NCBI GenBank assembly: GCA_024036415.1
Contig: JAMWET010003158.1
Span: 219,501-283,500, forward strand
Direction: 5' to 3'
DNA length: 64,000 nucleotides
DNA from: Prochilodus magdalenae
Lineage: Eukaryota; Chordata; Actinopteri; Characiformes; Prochilodontidae
The notes beneath the pieces are model-generated. The model was not told where the DNA came from, ran no database searches, and saw nothing but the letters and a program-made list of their open reading frames with translations. Both the position numbers and the translations under genes were made by a program. Of the stretch, positions 63,660 to 64,000 are shown in pieces; position 1 is the stretch's first letter, and each line of letters starts with the position of its first letter.

Positions 63660-64000
63660 ATTAATTCATGTATTATAATTAATACCAGCCTTATTAGGGA
63701 AATCGGCCTGTGTTTTCCATCTCATATCGGCAGCTATTCTTTTCAAACGGATATACAGCAAACAGTCCACGTTTCAGTGTTTTTAATTGGTGTCCTATTT
63801 GGCTCTGATATAAAAGTCTTATAATCAGATTATGAAGTGCGAGTCTGCACTCTGGCTTTCTGTTGTGTAAATAAGGCTGGAGGCATCTGGGCAGCTAATT
63901 AATAACTATCAGGGGGACGCTTAATCCTTCATGGTCTTTGATCTCGTAAGAAAGAGGCCAGGCTTTGAAGAGGAACTGAGGTTCGCAGCCTCATATCAGC
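63660..64000. other. Unique-looking right edge, no gene seen
   Basis: No splice-bounded exon or repeat is recognised. GGGCAGCTAATTAATAACTA near 63889-63908 is a homeodomain-type site. It could be part of a conserved noncoding element running off the right edge. Confidence 0.2.

Overview
This is vertebrate nuclear DNA, most likely from a teleost fish. The protein-coding exons are small, have canonical GT-AG borders and match vertebrate gene families. The introns carry Tc1/mariner, piggyBac-like, hAT-like and LINE fragments, a tRNA-derived SINE, and long (AT)n, (GA)n, (GATA)n and (CA)n runs, a load typical of fish. The SINE and LINE tails suggest an otophysan such as a characin, carp or catfish relative, but that is a weak inference.

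Layout from left to right. (1) Positions 452-503, minus: first coding exon of a zinc-finger gene, probably znf296, whose body lies off the left edge. (2) About 504-4400: its upstream flank, a 73-bp minisatellite of about 21 units, and a Tc1 remnant. (3) 5184-19888, minus: clasrp, an SR-rich splicing protein, resolved into 20 coding exons including a 25-nt microexon, with a noncoding first exon near 22.9 kb. (4) About 23.0-27.2 kb: intergenic repeats (two Tc1/mariner remnants, a (GATA)n tract, an array of about 170-bp units). (5) 27810-43921, minus: siae, sialate O-acetylesterase, complete in 10 coding exons giving 524 residues. (6) 43922-45609: a head-to-head intergenic region with several NRF-1-like palindromes, an E-box, a MITE and a hairpin. 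(7) 45610-56367, plus: bckdha, the branched-chain keto acid dehydrogenase E1-alpha subunit, complete in 8 exons giving 446 residues. (8) About 58.6-64.0 kb: no gene seen; Tc1 elements, other repeats, and two unique-looking stretches that could be conserved noncoding DNA.

The genes do not form an operon. clasrp acts in nuclear pre-mRNA splicing, znf296 in transcription, siae removes O-acetyl groups from sialic acids, and bckdha is mitochondrial. The only obvious shared regulation is the possible bidirectional siae/bckdha promoter. I found no CRISPR array, RNA gene or clearly new protein system. The most useful observations are the NRF-1-like cluster, the hairpins flanking bckdha exon 1, the clasrp microexon and one clasrp junction that is hard to splice in frame, a SINE and its likely LINE partner sharing a 3' tail, and several MITE families with clear ends and target-site signatures.
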